Counted from the first letter of the stretch, positions 23,576 through 35,579 are shown. The stretch is 64,000 bases of DNA from Ichthyophis bannanicus (GCA_033557465.1 CM066031.1:1230429312-1230493311); one strand, 5' to 3'. The notes: generated from the letters alone by a model not told the origin. Numbers and translations are program-made.

Positions 23576-23775
23576 GCCGTTACTCACCTGTAACAGATGT
23601 TCTCTGAGGATAACAGGAATCAGTCCTCACATATGGGTGACGTCAGCACTGGAGCCCACATGGAAGAATCTCCCCAGTTTTCAAAGAAAGCCTTTAGGAG
23701 ATGTACCACACATGCATGGTCCCCTTCCCGCCCAAGGATGCCATCTTGCGTCAGTCTAATGACATAGCTAAGATT

Positions 23776-24073
23776 GGAGTGGAGGAGTGTGGCCTAGTGT
23801 TTGGGGCAAGGTACTTCAGGCCGGACGATCGGGGGTTCAAATCCCACTAGAGGACAGCAACCTTGGGCGGGAAGGACTGAGGTTTCTAGTCCACAGGTGC
23901 TCCTTGTGGTCTTGGGCAAGCCACTTAACCCTCCATAGCCCATGTTCCCTGTAAAATAGTTATCTCCAAGTTATAATGCCCTGTTCAATGTAATTTCAGT
24001 TTGTTCAATGTAAACCGCACTGATGCAGAATAGCGCGGTATATAAGAGAATGTAAATAAATAAATAAAATAAA
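23776..24073 (+). mobile_element. tRNA-derived SINE with LINE-shared tail
   Basis: The head has a plausible RNA polymerase III A box (GTGGCCTAGTG near 23789) and B box (GGTTCAAATCC at 23833-23843). The tail includes AATGTAAACCGCACTGATGC and GCGCGGTATATAAGAGAATG, then AAATAAATAAATAAAATAAA. A 7-bp duplication TAAGATT flanks it (23769-23775 and 24074-24080). The tail is shared with the fragment at 3618-3842, which implies mobilisation by that LINE. Confidence 0.85.
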
Positions 24074-24386
24074 TAAGATTGCCAAGGAAAAACTAAAATA
24101 CGGAAAAGGGGAGGAGGGAGGATTGTGAGGGACTGATTCTTGCTGTCCCCGGAGACACTTTCTCCAGGAACAAGCAGGAAGTCAGTCCTCACATAAGAGA
24201 CTCCCCAGCTACAGGCTACCTGTAAAAATGCTACAGTGACTTGCAAAGGATGAGCCGTGATCAGCAGCAGTTGAGTCCCTAATGAGAGGCTCTTGCAAGA
24301 CCCAGGTGTCCAGCAGAGAACCAGCAGTCCAGTAGCCTGGACACAGAAGGATCGGAGGGCAGGAGTTTGCCTACACCCCTAAGAGA

Positions 24387-25547
24387 TTATGTATGGCCTG
24401 GCCGAAAACACTGTTCTATCGGGACTTCCTCTACAGGCAGTAGTGAGCTGCGAAAGCATGGACTGAAGACCAGGTGGTGGCCCAGCAGATTTCCCGTCAC
24501 AGGGACGGAACACAGATTTGCCATAGAGGTAGCCATGGCCTTGATGTGGTGCTCTGTGATCCTCTGGTCCAATGGGATCCCTGCTTGCTCAAAGGCAAGG
24601 ATAATGCAGTCTGCCACCTAAGCAGACAGAGTTTGCTTAGTCAATGGGAGCCCTAGACGATGTCATAGGATACGAAAAGCTGAGGTGCTTTGCAGTGGCC
24701 CTAAGTGCATTGCAGATAGAAGGACCAGGGCCCTTTAAAATCCAGAGTATGGAGAACTGACTCTGCCCTACTGGTGTGAAACGTCGGAAAGAAGGTGGGG
24801 AGCACCACCTCCTAACTGAGATAGAAAGGGGATACCACTTTCACCAGAACCTTGGGGTGTGTGTGGAGCATCACCCTATTGTAGAACCTCGAGCAGGGGG
24901 GTTCTGCCATCAGAGCCTGGAGCTCACTAACTCTGCAAGCTGATGTGAGTTCTACAAGGAATACGACCTTCCAAAAGAGGTACTGCAGGTGGCAGGTAGC
25001 CAGAGGCGCAAACAGAGGCTCAGTGAGCGGCAAAAGTACCATATTTAGATCCCACTCTGCCACTGGGGGGGGGGGGGTGGATAACATGAGGCCCTGCAGG
25101 AATCAGGTCACAAGGGGCTGCGCCGAGAGGGAGTTTCCCTCAATGGGATGGTGATGCGCTGAGATGACACTCATCTGTATGACCAAATTGGCTTTAGTCC
25201 CACCTGCGACAGGCAGAGCAGTTATTGGATACTATTTGTACTGAGCAGGACAACAGGTTAGCCTGTCTTTCTGTGCACCACACCCGAGAACGTTGCTTGA
25301 AGGCATACGCTCTTCTTGTGGAGACCTTTTGCAAAGCCAGCAAAACCTCCTCCAAGTCCTGGGGGAAGTTGAAGTGAGCTAACACTACCAAGCTGCGAGT
25401 GGCAGGGACCCCAGGTTGGGGTGTAGGAGAGAGCCCTGCTCCTGTGAGAGTAGCCCTGGGACAAGGCCAGAGGAATTGGCGATGCCACCGATAGGGAGAG
25501 GAGCAGTGGGAACCAGGGCTACCTGGCCACAGAGGAGTTATCAGCAT
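24387..25547 (-). pseudogene. Tyrosine recombinase of DIRS copy 4
   Basis: Pieces in different frames include VLLALQKVSTRRAYAFKQ (near 25370-25300), VELTSACRVSELQALMAEP (near 24955-24895; the first catalytic Arg region reads ACR instead of ARR) and ITEHHIKAMATSMANLC (near 24565-24510), where the His-x-x-Arg position reads Lys. The gaps between pieces contain stops and shifts. With the second Arg replaced as well, the protein is clearly dead. Confidence 0.75.
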
Positions 25548-25549
25548 TA

Positions 25550-26996
25550 GTGATGCTGTGTCGCACTGGACCTTGAAAAGAGTCTTGGCAACCAGCAGTG
25601 TCTGTGGGAAGGCGTACAGGAGGCCTTCTGTCCAGAAGATAAGGGGTGCAGCTGACGTAAGCAGAATTGGGGCAACTGTGCGTTGTCCAGCCTGGAAAAC
25701 AGGTCCTTTGAGGGGTCACCATAAAGACAAAAAAGCGGGAGGTGCCACACGTGTGGCTGGAGGATTCTGCTCAGTTTGTCCGGCAGAGCATTGTCATGGC
25801 CCGGGAGGTAAACTGCCCTTAGGAGCGTCCCTGCATGCTACAAAGGCACGGAGGGCTACTTCTTCCTGGCAGAGGGGGTAAAACCCTTTTCTCTCTTGTT
25901 TGTTCATGTCGAACATTGCAACTTGGTTATCGGTCTGGATCAGCACGGGTGGTGCTGCAGCTGGTGATGAAAGGCTTGAAGAGCCAGGAATATCACCCAG
26001 AGTTCTAGCAGGTTGATTTACAACCAGGATTCCTCCTGGGACTCCTGTTGTGTTTGGAGGCCCTCACAACGTGCTCTCCAGCCCAGTAGTGAGGCATTCA
26101 TGGTGAGGACCCTCTGGGGGATGGGTGCCTGGAAGGGCATCCCAACCTGAAGGTGATGTGGCCTCTGCCACCATCTGAAGGACTCCGCCAGCTGACAGGT
26201 CACTTCACTACTCCTGAGCCTGCCTGGGGCTTGTATCCACTGAAAGTAGAGGCACCACTGGGCTGCCCTCATGTGCAGGCAGGCATATGGGGGTCACGTG
26301 AACCGTGGAGGCCATGTGTCCCAACAGGCAGAGTAGAAGCCAGACAGATAGCGTCCGGTGTCTGTGCACCTCTGCGGCTAACTCCCTGAGGCATTCTGAC
26401 TTCTCCTGAGGGAGGAAGGTTTTCACCTGAAGGGTATCTAGTTGCACTCCTATGAACTCTAGGCGCTGGGCTGAAGTGAGGTGGTACTTGGGGTAGTTAT
26501 GATGAACCTCAGGTGCTACAAGACATTTATGGTGCGCTCGGTGGTGCACTGTGCCTCTGTAGCTGTGTCCCCCTAGCTTGGTGAGAAGCAGGGTCTGGTG
26601 AAGACAGGTCTGGTAGGCTCTCCTGGGAAGTACGAGGGTGGCACCCACTATAGGTGGAGGAGATAGCCCTCCCTGACCACTTATAGCATCTAGGTATCGA
26701 TGCTGATGGCTGTTCATCTGTGAGTAAACAGGGCTAAGTGCCCCCCTATGGGCTGTAGAGGACCCCCCCCCCCGAGGAGGGGGGGTGGTCACACCCAGGC
26801 AGTCAAAGGCTCCCCCCAGACTGGGCTGGGCAGAGGCCAGCACAGTTGACTTTGGGGCCTTTTGCTTTTGGGGACCATGTCCTTGGCCATTTTGTTGGTG
26901 GCCCTGCTGAGGGGCTGAGGCGGCCTGGAAATGCTGTGTACTGCCAAAGCCTCCCCCCCCCCCCCCTTCTTCCTCGGGAAAAAAAAGCTTCTTCAC
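25550..26996 (-). pseudogene. RT remnant and RNase H region of DIRS copy 4
   Basis: The minus-strand frame 26996-26208 runs from the gag-RT linker straight to SAQRLEFIGVQLDTLQVKTF and CLLGHMASTVHVTP. In copies 1 and 2 these motifs lie downstream of the catalytic palm. The expected IPKKSGGLRPILDLREL, SLDLRDAY and YLDDW motifs are absent, so an internal deletion near 26520-26640 removed the RT core. RNase H traces lie near 26110-25900. Confidence 0.7.
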
Positions 26997-28000
26997 CAGG
27001 ACTTTCTTCCAGATACTTCGAGGTCTTCTTTGAGAGCCTGTTTCTCGTCAGGAACTCTGTTTCCATCTCTGCAACCTTGTCTGCCATGGGTTTCCCGAAT
27101 AGGTTCTCTCCTATGCAGGGAACATCAATCAGTTTGTCCTGCCACCCATTGCTCTAGGTCATATGACTGCAGCCACGCTTGGCATCATGCCCCAATGCCT
27201 GCAGCGGCCACCCTGGCCAAAGACTCGAAGCAGTTGTAGGCTGAGACAAAAACTTTGAGCATTCTTTTACTGCCGAGGTCAGGGTCTTAAAGCTCTGTAG
27301 GCCTGCTGAAAATCCACAGAGCTCCTTTGAGAGTTCCTTCAGATACATGCCAATATAGAGCTGGTAGGACTGTATCAGGCAAGTTAGCATCATGCCCTGA
27401 AAGGTCTTCTGGCCAAGGGCATCAAGAATTTGGGCCTCCCTGCCAGATGGCACCGACAATAATTTTTTTTGGCTTTTGAGCCAGCGCATAGCAGACTCCA
27501 CAACCATTGAGTTGTGAGAAAGCTGGGTCTTCTGGAACCCAGGGTTTTGGCATACCCAGTATGTGGTTTCGAGGTGCCTACTGACAACTGGTACTGATGC
27601 CAGTGTTTCCCACATCCAGAGGAGTAGGCAGTCGAGGATCAGAAGCACAGGTACCATAAAGGGTCTCCTTTGGGGGTGCCTCGTACTGGAATATCTCCAA
27701 TTCCTCAGTGCATGGTCCTCCTCAACCTCTGTATCGATAATGAGAACCTTGGCCATGTCCTGCACAGAATAGACGAAGATGACATCCTTGGGCAGGGAGC
27801 CACATCAGGGCATTGGGGAAGATGGATCCGAGGGCACATCTCTGTGTCACCTCGTGTCCGGGAAGTCTTTGTCCTTGGTCTCCCCTTCGGACTTGAAATC
27901 CGAGTACGAGTCTGATGCAGCGCAATCACCTCAGGCAAGGTCCATGACCTCCAGAGGATCTGCAATCCGAGCCATGGGGGAACTCACCGGGGAGGAACCA
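26800..28000 (-). pseudogene. Gag-like protein of DIRS copy 4
   Basis: Open pieces at 27765-27154 and 27087-26803 match the gag of copies 1 and 2, including VVESAMRWLKSQKK, FSAGLQSFKTLTSAVKECSK and the segment before the RT linker. The upstream Ser/Thr-rich part is decayed and the start is missing. Confidence 0.65.
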
Positions 28001-28149
28001 GTGTCCTGAGGAATGGAACCGGGATCTCATCTGGTGCTGGAGGCTCTCTCGAGGCTGGTGGTACTCGAGGATTGCCTCAACATCTGGGGAAGTCCTCTAT
28101 GTCGAGGATCCAGTCGTTGGGGCAAATGAACCGGACAACCTTAACAAAC

Positions 28150-28700
28150 GCCCGCTCCATGGCCACAAGGACTTCTTTTAGACCGCATGCGCGGCGTTTT
28201 TTCACAAGATAAGACGATTGACTGATGAGAAAAGCATGTTGTGAGCTACTCTGCGATCCGAAGCAACGATTTTATAGCATTTATATGATATATTTGTCTT
28301 CATGAATATGATATGGAGAAGATGTTTGTTAACCAGAGAATATTTTATCTGTTTTCCCAGTTAAACTTCGATAAAAAAAAGTCAGAGCAGTAACCCCTGA
28401 CGAAACGATACCTCGTGAAACGCAGTGGCGCCGAGACTGGCGTTGGGAGTCTTCAACAAAAGCTAAGCCTGACTTATTTACCCTTAGAATAACATGTATT
28501 TTAAATGATATAAAGAAAATTTGCACATCGATATAATGAAGGGTCATTGATGCAAAATTGAGCATTTGGTGAAGAAACACAATACCATAGCTCATTCGAG
28601 TCTGAGACCCAGTGAAAATCACTTTATTGGTTGAGATGGGAAGTTAGAATTTGTCTTTCAGACATTCTCGTGGTATAATTGGAGTAATTGTTTATCATTT
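28150..28700. other. No gene recognised
   Basis: Contains a motif GACGAAACGATACCTCGTGA followed by AACGCAGTGGCG at about 28398-28430, reminiscent of amphibian repeat families, but I cannot identify it further. Confidence 0.35.
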
Positions 28701-28704
28701 GAAT

Positions 28705-28790
28705 CTACTTCCAGCGACACTGCCAAGAAAACCCAGGAGCCTTCTGGGTCGCCAGGAGTCAGGACTGACTCGAAGGCACACATTGCATTT
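28705..28790 (-). repeat. Dispersed repeat, SINE-like
   Basis: AAAACCCAGGAGCCTTCTGG and GGAGTCAGGACTGACTCGAA, then GGCACACATTGCATT, are matched in reverse complement at 46718-46788. The two copies are similar over about 70 bases. It is likely a fragment of a short interspersed element of unknown family. Confidence 0.5.
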
Positions 28791-29149
28791 TGCACTTTGA
28801 GATGTTTATATTTATTAGTGGTATGACATACCACTCTCTACAATTGTATCAGATCTATGCCATCCTTCTCTTTTTTCTCATCAAAGCCACACTGTTCTTC
28901 CTTCCTTTTCAGAGAAGGATCTTCAAAAGCACCCCCTTAATGCATCTGCTGGATGTGCGGAGGGTACTGCTCAGTTACATTACATTTGCAAGTTCCTCTC
29001 CTATCCTTCTAGGGTGCTAGCAGAAACCACTCCCCTCTATTTACTGGCCTAAAGGTGGTCACTGCGATAGTGTATGTTCTGGCTGATACTCCTGCTGCTC
29101 TCACTTGGCTTTAGAGGCTCTGTTTTCTTATTATCTCTCCCATTGCCCT
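28791..29149. other. No gene recognised
   Basis: Pyrimidine-rich on the plus strand with a short uninformative open frame. It may be part of the LINE that becomes recognisable at 29150, but I see no motif. Confidence 0.35.
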
Positions 29150-29294
29150 TTTAGTGTTTGTCTCTCAGATCTTCCTGCACAGCTAACCCCTTTCAGTTGG
29201 TGTACCTCAGGGATCTGTCTTGAGACCTTTTCTCTCTATATACTCATTCCCTTGAAACCCTGATCTCTTCCTATTGTTTTTAGTACCATGTTTA
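29150..29294 (+). mobile_element. L2-type LINE RT, 5' half of an interrupted copy
   Basis: Translation near 29200-29250 gives GVPQGSVL, the RT motif that precedes the catalytic YADD box. The sequence runs up to TACCATGTTTA just before the inverted-repeat transposon at 29295. The next codons of the same protein resume at 40482, so this copy was split by the nested insertions. Confidence 0.75.
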
Positions 29295-29559
29295 TTAGGG
29301 TAGTCCAAAAAAAACAAACTAAAGCATAGTTACTCACCTGTAACAGGTGATCTCCGAGAACAGAAGGAATCAGTCTTCACATATGGGTATCGTCGTCAGC
29401 ACCTACGGAGCCCACGTGGGAAAGCTCCCCAGCATCTATTAGGAAAGACGTTGGGAGCACTCCACTATGCATTTGCCTTCCCAATTCCTCTCCTCAGTTG
29501 AGTTTGTAGCAGAGAATAGAGGAAAAAAAAAGTCAATTCCTCCTAGGGAAGAGGGTGAG

Positions 29560-29660
29560 TTGTGAAGACTGATTCCTGATTCCCAACGATCACCTGTTAC
29601 AGGCGAGTAACTACACTATCTGCAGGAAAAAGCAGGAATAGAGTCATCACATAGGGTATT
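29560..29660. repeat. Internal complementary region of DIRS copy 5
   Basis: CGATCACCTGTTACAGGCGA near 29588 complements the left end near 29335. CTGCAGGAAAAAGCAGGAAT near 29620 complements the right end near 39820-39845. Same architecture as copies 1 and 2. Confidence 0.75.
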
Positions 29661-30299
29661 CACTAGCTCCTCGGCTCCAGACTGAAAAGGGATATTCTTT
29701 AAGGTTAAAGAATGGAGCCAAGTAGGTATGAACTCAAAGTGGCTGCAGTTGGACTTGAGTGTAGCGAGCTAAGGAGTGGATCAAGGAGTCTGGTGCCAAA
29801 GAAGTGTTAATGGTAGGAGTTGTAATTAAGTCCTGAAAAGATGCTGAGACAACCTGGCCAAAGGACAGCCAGCGTCCCGACGGGAGTCTTTGTCAAGGCA
29901 ATAGTGAGAAGTGAAGGTGTGAAGAGAACTTGGTAGCTGACCGGCAGACTCCATTATAGGAGACAGAATGGAGATTGGTGACTGAGGTTACCACAGCCCT
30001 CATGTTGTGAGTGGTCACGTGACCCTCAAGAGAGGCCCGCCTGAGCATAGGCAAAAGAAATGCAGTCTGCAATCCAACTGTATAGGGTGCGTTTTGACAC
30101 CGGAAGACCCCCTAAGTGGTTTGGGTCAAAGGAAATTAATAATTGAGAGGATTTTCTAAAAGTCTTGGTCCTGTCCAAGTAGTATGCAAGGGCATGCTTT
30201 CAATCCAAAATATGCAATGCTGCCTCTGCCTTGGAGGTATGTGGTTGGGGAAAAAAGACCGGCAGCATCACAGATCAGTTGAGATGAAAAGTGGACACT

Positions 30300-30485
30300 A
30301 TAATTTGATAATTTTTATGATTTGGATATAATAGTTTTTACCAATAGGCCCATTTTTTACATTAATTCATCTTAGTTTTATCTGTTAATGTCTTATCTAC
30401 CCTGTTATTTGTAACCTTCCACTTGTATTGTGACCACTTTGATTGAAGGATAAGGTGGGATACAAATCTGTCTAAATAAATAAAT
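30300..30485 (+). mobile_element. LINE 3' tail inserted in DIRS copy 5
   Basis: It interrupts the recombinase between about 30300 and 30485 and ends with GTGACCACTTTGATTGAAGG and GATACAAATCTGTCTAAATA, then AATAAATA. The tail resembles that at 1735-1786. Confidence 0.6.
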
Positions 30486-31000
30486 ACTTTTGGAAGGAAA
30501 TGAGGATGGGTACAGAGAACCATCCTATGATGGAATAGAGCATAGGGAGGATCCACCAGCAAAGCTTGTAGTTCGCTGTTAGAAGGAGCTGAGGTGAGGA
30601 CAATTAGGAAGATGACTTTCCAAGATAAGAGTTTTAAAGTAGTAACCAGAGGCTCAAACTTTGATTTCAGAAGCTGTGCTAGGACCACATTGATGTCCAA
30701 AGCCACTGGCGTTGGTTTAATTGATGGCTTGGAAAGCAGAAGACCCTGCATAAATCGCTGCACTAAGGGGTGTGAGAAATGGGATGTCTGTCCCGTGGCC
30801 TGTGATAGGCCGCAATAGCATCGAGATGAACTATGAAAGAGTTAGTCCTTAAGCCCTGTGGAAGACGTGGAGAAAATATTGGAGAAGATACGCCACTGGG
30901 CAGTCAGATGGATCAAATCTTTTGTGGGGTGCACCAAAGGGTGAACCGTCGCCATTTGAAGGCCTAAGGACATCTGGTAGACAGTTTGTGGGAAGCAAGC
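30362..31000 (-). pseudogene. Tyrosine recombinase of DIRS copy 5
   Basis: The frame 30763-30490 includes RFMQGLLLSKPSIKPTPVAL and LKLLSWKVIFLIVLTSAP followed by NSELQALLVDPPYA. The first catalytic Arg region (normally SARRISEL) reads APSNSEL, so the Arg is lost. The C-terminal part with His-x-x-Arg is displaced to about 30010-29880 by the inserted LINE tail. Confidence 0.75.
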
Positions 31001-32900
31001 ATGATGTCCCTGACCAGTGGAGGGAGGTCGAAGTCAAAGATCATGCCTTCAGCAGTCATGCCGTGAGATGGAAGGTTTGTGGATTGGAGTGGAGGAGTTG
31101 CCCCTGATCCTGAGAGAGGATGTCGGGAGCATGACCAAAATTGAGGGGTGGAGACTGTGCTAGACAAAGTAGCAGAGGAAAACACAGCTGACGGAGCCAG
31201 TAAGGGGCTATAAGAATCATGGAGCCCTTGTCGGCCTGCAGTTTGAAAAGAGCTTTGGATATCGGGGGGTGGGATAGTGAAATCAGCAGGAATGCATAAA
31301 GCAGACCTGTGCCCAATGAAGTAGAAAGGCATCCACTGCCAGACTGTGCTGGAAGTGAACCCTTGAGCAAAAAAGTGGAAGATACACATGCTCTGGAGTA
31401 GCAATAGATCTATTCTGGGGTTCCCCCACATGTTGAAAATCCACAATGCCGTGTTCTGATGCAGAGTCCACTTGTGGGCATGTAAGATATGCTGCTGTCT
31501 ATCCGCCAGGACATTGATTTTCACTTGGGAGATACACTGCCCGGAGGTGGATGCGATGTGTAATGGCAAAGGACCAGAGGCAAAGGGCTTCTTGGCAGAG
31601 GGGATAAGAACCCATTTCTCCCTGCTTGTTCACACAGAACATGGTCACTTGGTTGTCTGTCTGAACCAAGATATGTTTTTCCCGAAAGTTGGGGTTGAAA
31701 AACTCGAAGGGAATTCATGACAGCATAAAGCTCTAGGAGATTGATCTATACCTGAGATTCTTGTTCTGTCCATGGTTCTTGTGTAGCGAGACTGCCCAGA
31801 TGTGCTCCCCATCCCAGCTTGGAAGCATCTGTTTAGGAGCGCATTGAAGTGGAGGCATCTGAAAAGGTAACCCTATGAGAAGATTTTAGGGAGAGCACCA
31901 CTAGCAAAGGGAGTTGACCAAAATAAGGAGTGTACAAATTCTGTCTGAGAGCCCCCGCAGGTCCAACCGAGTCCATTAGGATGAAAGGGTCCATTGTGCT
32001 CGTCTTGTGTGCAGGCAAGCATATGGGATGATGTGGACCATAGAGGCCATGTGTCCCAGAAGACACAGCATGTCTCGAGCTGTCACCGCACTTTGACCCT
32101 GTATGACAAGTGCCAGATCGACAAGATGAGGCACAGTGATCCGTCAGAAGGAAAGCTTGGCCCGGACGCATGTCCAGAAATGCTCCGATGAACTCAAGTT
32201 GCTGAGAGGGAACCAAGTGAGACTTTGGAAAGTTTAGCACGAAGCCTAGACTTTGGAGCACCATGATGGTGCAAGAAAAGCAACCCTTTTGCAACTTCTG
32301 GGGATTCTCCTCTGGTCAACCAGACGTCTAAGTAGGGGAAGGACACAGATCCCCAAAGAACATAGTATGCTCCACCACTGCCATACATTTTGTGAATACT
32401 CTGGGAGTGGAAGCTAGCCTGAAAGGGAGCATCCGGTACTGGTAGTAGGTTTGCTGAACTCAAAAGTGCAGATACTGTCTATGGTGAGGGTGGATCAGCA
32501 AATGGATGTAAGGCTCTTTGAGATCTAGAGAACACAGCCAGTTGTAGCTCTGAAAGTATAGCAGAAGAGTACGGAGGGAAATCATGAACTTTTTCCTGAG
32601 GAGGAGTATACTGAGATCCCTCAGATCTAGGATATGTCTGAACCCTCCCGTTTGCTTGGGGATGAGGAAATAAGGAGAGAAGTCACTGCCTTCTTGGGCA
32701 GGGGACTTCTTTTGATTACCCCTTGGGCTAAGAGGGTGGCCACCTCTGAGAGAGCAGATTTATCCTGCAAATCCTTCGCAGGCCAATCACTCTTGGAGGT
32801 GGTTGGGGGGGTAAGCTCTGAAAGTGAAGCAGATAGCCCCCTTGGACAATGCTGAGCGTCCACTTCTCTTAAGTAATGAGATGCTAATCTGTGGGCGTAA
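31000..32900 (-). pseudogene. RT / RNase H of DIRS copy 5
   Basis: RT palm traces lie at 32463-32194, and FVLNFPKSHLVPSQQLEFIG lies near 32240-32190. RNase H and connection traces, including ADRQQHILHAHKWTL near 31505-31460, lie at 31569-30964. Upstream, the frame 32863-32627 corresponds to the start of RT. Several frameshifts and stops separate the pieces. Confidence 0.75.
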
Positions 32901-34291
32901 GCACAAAGCCTGGCCTTCTATGTGCAGGGGCTGGGGGTCCTCGCAGAGGCAGAGTAGCTATGTTCTCCTAAAAAGAGTCAAAAAACAGGTGCTGGCTGAG
33001 GCTGAGCAACTGGTTGGGGTTTAGGGTCTTTGGCCTTCTTGGGCTGACATGGACTTTGAGACCTCTTCTGTTGCTGAGGCTGATAAGTAGCAAAGGGTTG
33101 GTAAGAAGAGTAATCTCTCTTTTTCTTGGTATAAAAAAGTACTTGGAAGTAGCCTTCCTCCTAGAGCAGCGGTTCTCAACCTGTGGGTCGCGAACCCCAT
33201 TTGGGGTCGCTTCGGGATTTACCGGGGGTCGCGGCAACGGCGGCGGCGGCAACGACCTTCAATTGAAAAAAAAATTGAAAAAAAGCCAAGCCGGTGCAGA
33301 GCCTTCCGTCTCTGGTGAAGGAGCCTGTGCACATACGTCCCGCCCCCAAAGGAAGTTACATTAACTTCCTTTAGGGGCGGGAAACATCTGCATTGGCTCT
33401 TCAGCGGCGGGAAGGCTCTGCATCCACTCCGGCACCCGATAGTGCAGCAGGGTGTTTTGATCGGGCCCCGACAGAGATATCAGCGACGAGGATAAGTGGA
33501 GCGGCGAAGTGGAGGCGAGAACAGCAACGGGAGCTCCGGTGCACGAGTGCAAAAGGAGGCAGGAGCAGAAAAAACGCCGGACAACAGACCGTGTGTCCAG
33601 GCCTTGCAGCCACGTGGCAGAGGCTCTTCAACGCGACAGAGCCAGCAGGAGGAGACTATAAGTAAGTGAAATAAAACATAGCTTTATTTACTGTTTCTCT
33701 AGAGAATTATCCAAACTATCTTTTTTTGAATGCTTGCTTAAGTGACCTGGAAGTGTGCAGGCCCCACCTACAAAATGCTAATCCATTATTTCCTCCGCAT
33801 CATGAATCAGAAGCTGATAGTTTGGCCAATAGCTATTTGGGAGAGTATGGCATATGAGAAAATGGGTTAATGGGGTAGTTTTATACTTGTGCATACTTAG
33901 AACTTTCAGAGCAAAAATATGCATCTATTTCTACTTTGAAATTACTCCCGAGAATTTATGCCTACATTTTATACCTGTTCTTTGGTGAACACAGATTTTT
34001 TCTTGGCCTAATTTCTATGTATACATGTGAATTTTGATAAGTAGGCGGATAAACTCCAATCCCTTTCCAAGTGAAATAAACATAGCTTTATTTACTATAA
34101 GTAAGTGAAATAAAACATAGCTCATTTTTTACATTTTAAATGCTGAATGGGAGCTGGCCTCATGGTGCTGGCACTTCCATACAGAAGAATCTTAGTTTTG
34201 AGTCCCAGGTCCATACTTGATTGTGTTTGAGAGGATATTACTGAGAAAGCAACCGATTTCATCAGTATTTTATTTATGTGTTTTATATACC

Positions 34292-34463
34292 AACAAACAA
34301 AAGTACAGCGGAGGGCAAATCACCACGGCCTACCAATATGTTGGTTAAATTCTTTATTGGGTCCCTAATAAAGAATTTAACCAACATATTGGTAGGCCGT
34401 GGTGATTTGCCCTCCGCTGTACTTTTGTTGTTGGACTTTCTGCGGAAGGCCTTCTCCTCCATT
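34292..34463. repeat. Palindromic insertion with 15-bp target duplication
   Basis: Two arms of about 70 bases (34290-34361 and 34363-34434) are almost perfect reverse complements around a GGGTCCC centre. The whole insert is flanked by the 15-bp direct repeat TGTGTTTTATATACC (34277-34291 and 34464-34478). A long target duplication suggests LINE-type insertion, and the fold-back suggests an inverted double priming event or a fold-back element. Confidence 0.8.
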
Positions 34464-35579
34464 TGTGTTTTATATACCTCCATTTCGGGGAATCATACAT
34501 TTTTATGGCAGCCCCCCCCCCTTGTTGTGGAATGGAAATGCTGTGGTTTTGTTGTAATTTTATTTTATTGTTATGTTTTATAATTTTGTTGTTGCAGTTT
34601 TTAATAATAAAAAATATTTATTTAGCTGAAAGTGCAAGGTCCCCTAGCCACCATATATATATATTTTCCTTCTGCATTTGTATTTTTTTTTCATTGTGTG
34701 TTTGAAATATTATACTTTGCTAGAGTTACTGTAATTGTGTGGGTATGCTGGATGGTCTGACTATTTCCTTTTGAAAAAAGAAGGTGATATGTGCAACGGT
34801 TAAACTATATGCGGTTTATTGTCATGGTGCAAGTTGGCCTAATTAACAGAGACTTCTGAGCATTTGTATAGCGCTACAAGACGTTATGCAGCACTGCACA
34901 GACATGTAAGAGACAGTCCCCTGCTCATCAAAGCTTACAATTAGTTTTTATGGAGGTCTGTTAATACAGTTCTGTTGGTCTTTGCGGGATGCCCTCACTC
35001 AGTGGTGCTGCTGGCTCGCCCGCTGTTTGGCCACACCAAGGAGCCCTCTAGTGAGGCTTTCAGACACAGGTCCAACCTTCCAGTGCTGCTTTTTATGTTG
35101 CTGGGGTGCAGTGGGCGGGATCGGGCCTTGTGGGGGTGATCGGGGAGGGACTGCATGGCCTCCTATTAAAACATGCTGGGTTTTTTTCGGAGGGAACTTC
35201 TACTGGGGAGGGCATTTCTGTCTGTCTGTTTATATAACTGTATGCAAGACATGCCGGTGTGGAATAAGTGGGTTTCTTGGTAGGGGTGAATAGGGTTGCT
35301 GAGAGGGTAGAAATGTAAGAGGAATGGGATAAGTATTGCAGGCTGAGAAAAACAAATGGTAGCAATAGCAAGAACTGGAGGCATTGAAGTAGAAGAGTTT
35401 CAAAAGCCGCACAGCACATTATGCATTTCATATTAAAATATATATATTTTTGAAAGATATATTTGTTTTTTCTATATAGCCGAAAGTTAGCACCTGTGAC
35501 CTCATTCTGCCTTCGCCTTGTGTGATATTATATAACACCAGCGACTCCACTGAAAATGAATGACAGAGAGAAGAATACC

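Larger units (their letters stand above)
23579..28150 (-). mobile_element. DIRS-type retrotransposon, copy 4 (lacks RT core and 5' end)
   Basis: The left end (CGTTACTCACCTGTAACAGA near 23579), ITR-like segment to about 23755 and internal complementary region (near 24115-24205) are present, though the first half of the latter is shortened. Minus-strand coding order is gag (28000-26800), truncated RT (about 26700-26400), RNase H (26270-25550) and recombinase (25547-24387). The right ITR and the start of gag are missing past about 28150. A SINE lies inside at 23776-24073. Confidence 0.8.

Noticed and set aside
23776..23850. A possible tRNA gene
   Set aside because: A and B boxes are present, but the sequence does not fold into a recognisable tRNA and is followed by a SINE body, tail and target duplication.
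33170..33660. GC-rich block that could be a host CpG-island promoter
   Set aside because: It lies entirely within the hAT terminal repeats and is the 5' region of that element, so no host gene is indicated.
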